Shown: positions 6,114 to 7,270 of the stretch, in pieces
Layout of the letters: every line of letters begins with the position of its first letter
Numbering within the stretch: position 1 is the stretch's first letter
Assembly: GCA_001784055.1 (NCBI GenBank)
Contig: MFOZ01000028.1
Location: 1 to 7,270, forward strand
Length of the DNA: 7,270 nucleotides
From: Candidatus Levybacteria bacterium RIFCSPLOWO2_01_FULL_42_15
GTDB lineage: Bacteria; Patescibacteriota; Microgenomatia; Levybacterales; UBA12049
Reading direction: 5' to 3'
The notes under the pieces: model-generated
The model's input: only the letters and a program-made list of their open reading frames with translations
Told to the model about the DNA's origin: nothing
Databases searched by the model: none
Translations under genes and position numbers: made by a program

Positions 6114-6925
6114 GAAATTATATGTTGACTATCGGATGGTTATATCCACAGCTTATGAACACCTATGGTGATAGGGGGAATATTATGATTCTTCAAAGAC
6201 GATGCGAGTGGCGTGGAATTGGGGTTGAGATTAAGAATTTAGATTTAGGATTTAAGATTGATGATCTAAGAGTATGTGATTTGTTGTTTATGGGAGGAGC
6301 GCAAGACAGACAGCAAAAAATTGTTTCCGAGGACCTGTTCAAAAAAGCTGATGTTTTGACACGCATGATCAAAGATGGAACTCCCGGGCTGTATATCTGC
6401 GGAGCCTATCAATTTTTAGGCAAATACTACAAAGAAGCAAACGGAACCATCATTAAAGGACTTGGGATTCTTGATCTTTATACAGAAAACCCCGGCACCA
6501 ATAAACCTCGATTGATTGGAAACGTAATCATAGAGATTCAAGATTTAAGATTCAAGATGTACGAAGAGAAAAATCATAAATCATCAATTGTTAATCGTAA
6601 ATCGTCTGCTTTAGTTGGTTTTGAGAATCACGGAGGCAGAACGTATTTGGGAAAAGGCCTTAAACCGCTTGGAAAGGTTCTTCATGGTTTTGGAAATAAC
6701 GGCAAAGATAAAACAGAAGGTGTTATGTACAAAAATAGCTTTGGAACCTATCTTCACGGACCAATCCTTCCCAAAAACCCCAATTTTGCGGATTTGTTAA
6801 TCAAATGCGCCCTTGAGAAAAAATATAAAAAATCTATCGAGCTTTCCCTTCTTGACGATTCATTGGAATATCGCGCACATCAGGCAGTGCTGAAGAAACA
6901 GAATTATCATGCATGGCGGTTCTAA
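6110..6925 (+). CDS. gatD: Lipid II isoglutaminyl synthase, glutamine amidotransferase subunit GatD
   Basis: This 271-residue class I glutamine amidotransferase of the CobB/CobQ type starts with TIGWLYPQLMNTYGDRGN, a GatD signature. Nucleophile Cys97 lies in ICGAYQFLG and catalytic His216 in GTYLHGP. FENHGGRTYLG and GPILPKNP are also family motifs. GatD hydrolyses glutamine and passes ammonia to MurT to amidate D-Glu of lipid II. The gene overlaps murT by four bases (ATGA), as expected for subunits made together. Two features are odd. The elbow and the FMGGAQDR loop have Ala where the family usually has Gly. Residues about 142-166, between VIIE and LVGFENH, form a Lys/Ser/Asn-rich insertion encoded by 7-base repeats; it makes the protein longer than S. 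aureus GatD (about 243 residues as I recall it). The frame is intact and the catalytic residues are present, so it is probably functional. Confidence 0.95.
   Translation: MRNYMLTIGWLYPQLMNTYGDRGNIMILQRRCEWRGIGVEIKNLDLGFKIDDLRVCDLLFMGGAQDRQQKIVSEDLFKKADVLTRMIKDGTPGLYICGAYQFLGKYYKEANGTIIKGLGILDLYTENPGTNKPRLIGNVIIEIQDLRFKMYEEKNHKSSIVNRKSSALVGFENHGGRTYLGKGLKPLGKVLHGFGNNGKDKTEGVMYKNSFGTYLHGPILPKNPNFADLLIKCALEKKYKKSIELSLLDDSLEYRAHQAVLKKQNYHAWRF
6229..6269 (+). repeat. Degenerate 7-base tandem repeat tract inside gatD (first tract)
   Basis: The DNA reads as consecutive 7-base units GATTTAG (6242-6248), GATTTAA (6249-6255), GATTGAT (6256-6262) and GATCTAA (6263-6269), preceded by GATTAAG and AATTTA. 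The string GATTTAAGATT at 6249-6259 recurs exactly at 6542-6552 in the second tract. It encodes the variable stretch around LDLGFKIDDLR, which does not seem longer than in other GatD proteins. Confidence 0.6.
6535..6606 (+). repeat. Inverted pair of 7-base repeat tracts inserted in gatD (second tract)
   Basis: The left arm has units GATTCAA (6535-6541), GATTTAA (6542-6548), GATTCAA (6549-6555) and GAT. A spacer of about 12 bases follows. The right arm, 6571-6606, has AAATCAT twice and later AATCGTA and AATCGTC, the approximate reverse complement. GATTTAAGATT on the left pairs with AATCATAAATC (6572-6582) or AATCGTAAATC (6593-6603) with one mismatch each, so an imperfect hairpin is possible. 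The tract encodes IQDLRFKM and NHKSSIVNRKSS between two conserved parts of GatD. Confidence 0.7.
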
Positions 6926-7270
6926 AAACTTGTTTAGAAGGAATTCCAAGGTTGTCCACATTCCACCAACATAAGGTATTCCAAAATAGAGCTTGACTTA
7001 TAACCATGGTGTGTCTTAATGAAACCGCAATAGCTACGAAATCTTTATACCAAGAAGGATAATAGTATAAAAGACATGTGATAGGACTATTCTTGCCGAG
7101 TCGCACGAATGGGCTTACAATTCCGGCTTCAGTACCAAGCTGAAGAGGATTAATCTCACGAGGATTTATAGTAACCTCTCTCACTACGTTCTTATCTGTA
7201 TGGAGGATTTTTTGTAAGGGAGGCAAAAGATCCTGCTTTGTTTGGTCATCTATACGGAAATCTCCTAAGC
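6834..7270 (-). CDS. Partial protein, tentatively YbaK/ProX-like aminoacyl-tRNA deacylase domain
   Basis: The minus-strand frame is open from the window edge for 144 codons before TAG, so the gene start lies beyond base 7270; a TTG at 7226 is unlikely to be the true start. No other convincing coding frame fills 6926-7270. The region encoded by about 7118-7237 (DLLPPLQKIL, then REINPLQLGTEAGIVSPF) resembles the YbaK/ProRS-editing fold, in which a helix, a short strand and a G-G-x-x-P-F turn precede the C-terminal strands. The match is by eye and weak. The family's key lysine would lie upstream, outside the window, so activity cannot be judged. The last 30 or so residues lie antisense to the end of gatD, a 92-base tail-to-tail overlap, which is unusual and leaves open a changed stop codon or a decaying gene. 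The reading frame is moderately likely to be real; the family is a guess. Confidence 0.5.
   Translation of the reverse strand, partial: LGDFRIDDQTKQDLLPPLQKILHTDKNVVREVTINPREINPLQLGTEAGIVSPFVRLGKNSPITCLLYYYPSWYKDFVAIAVSLRHTMVISQALFWNTLCWWNVDNLGIPSKQVFRTAMHDNSVSSALPDVRDIPMNRQEGKAR

Noticed and set aside
6920..6939. Possible terminator after gatD (TTCTAAA/TTTAGAA stem)
   Set aside because: The stem is only 7 A/T-rich pairs with no following T run, and it lies within the convergent reading frame.
1..7270. CRISPR array, insertion sequence or phage-like module
   Set aside because: No regularly spaced long direct repeats, transposase motifs, terminal inverted repeats or phage genes are seen; two tRNA genes occur but without flanking attachment-site duplication.

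Overview
The window looks like a compact chromosomal segment from a candidate-phylum (Patescibacteria/CPR-like, perhaps Microgenomates) bacterium. The clues are very short intergenic gaps, tRNA genes without encoded CCA, few Shine-Dalgarno sequences, a moderate-to-low GC content by eye, and a gene set (PHP-type DNA polymerase X, LemA, HtpX, MurT/GatD, membrane-anchored LysM protein) that is common in such genomes. The lineage is an inference; no marker gene here fixes it.

Layout. At the left edge (1-621, +) is the 3' part of an unrecognised protein that seems to carry two helix-turn-helix-like segments. It converges on a minus-strand block: tRNA-Asp(GTC) (1401-1474), a membrane-anchored protein with two LysM domains (737-1348) and tRNA-Gly(CCC) (634-705). 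Next comes a divergent promoter region (about 1497-1540) in which a minus-strand promoter for tRNA-Asp overlaps a plus-strand promoter for the large operon.

The operon (1556-6925, +) holds five genes with gaps of about 21, 6, 1 and -4 bases: polX (DNA polymerase X with a PHP phosphoesterase domain), lemA, htpX (membrane zinc metalloprotease), murT and gatD. MurT and GatD together form the lipid II isoglutaminyl synthase, which amidates the D-Glu of the peptidoglycan stem peptide. LemA and HtpX are frequent neighbours and point to membrane or envelope quality control. With the divergent LysM protein, most of the window concerns the cell envelope; polX is a DNA-repair gene at the head of the operon.

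At the right edge a minus-strand reading frame, open to the window end, converges on gatD and overlaps its 3' end by 92 bases. It is probably a partial gene, with a tentative resemblance to YbaK/ProX-type aminoacyl-tRNA deacylases.

The most unusual signal is in gatD: two tracts of a degenerate 7-base tandem repeat (GATTTAA-like) lie inside the coding sequence. The second has an oppositely oriented partner tract and appears to add roughly 18 residues to a conserved enzyme without breaking the frame. I did not find a convincing wholly new multi-gene system; the rest is recognisable housekeeping and envelope genes.
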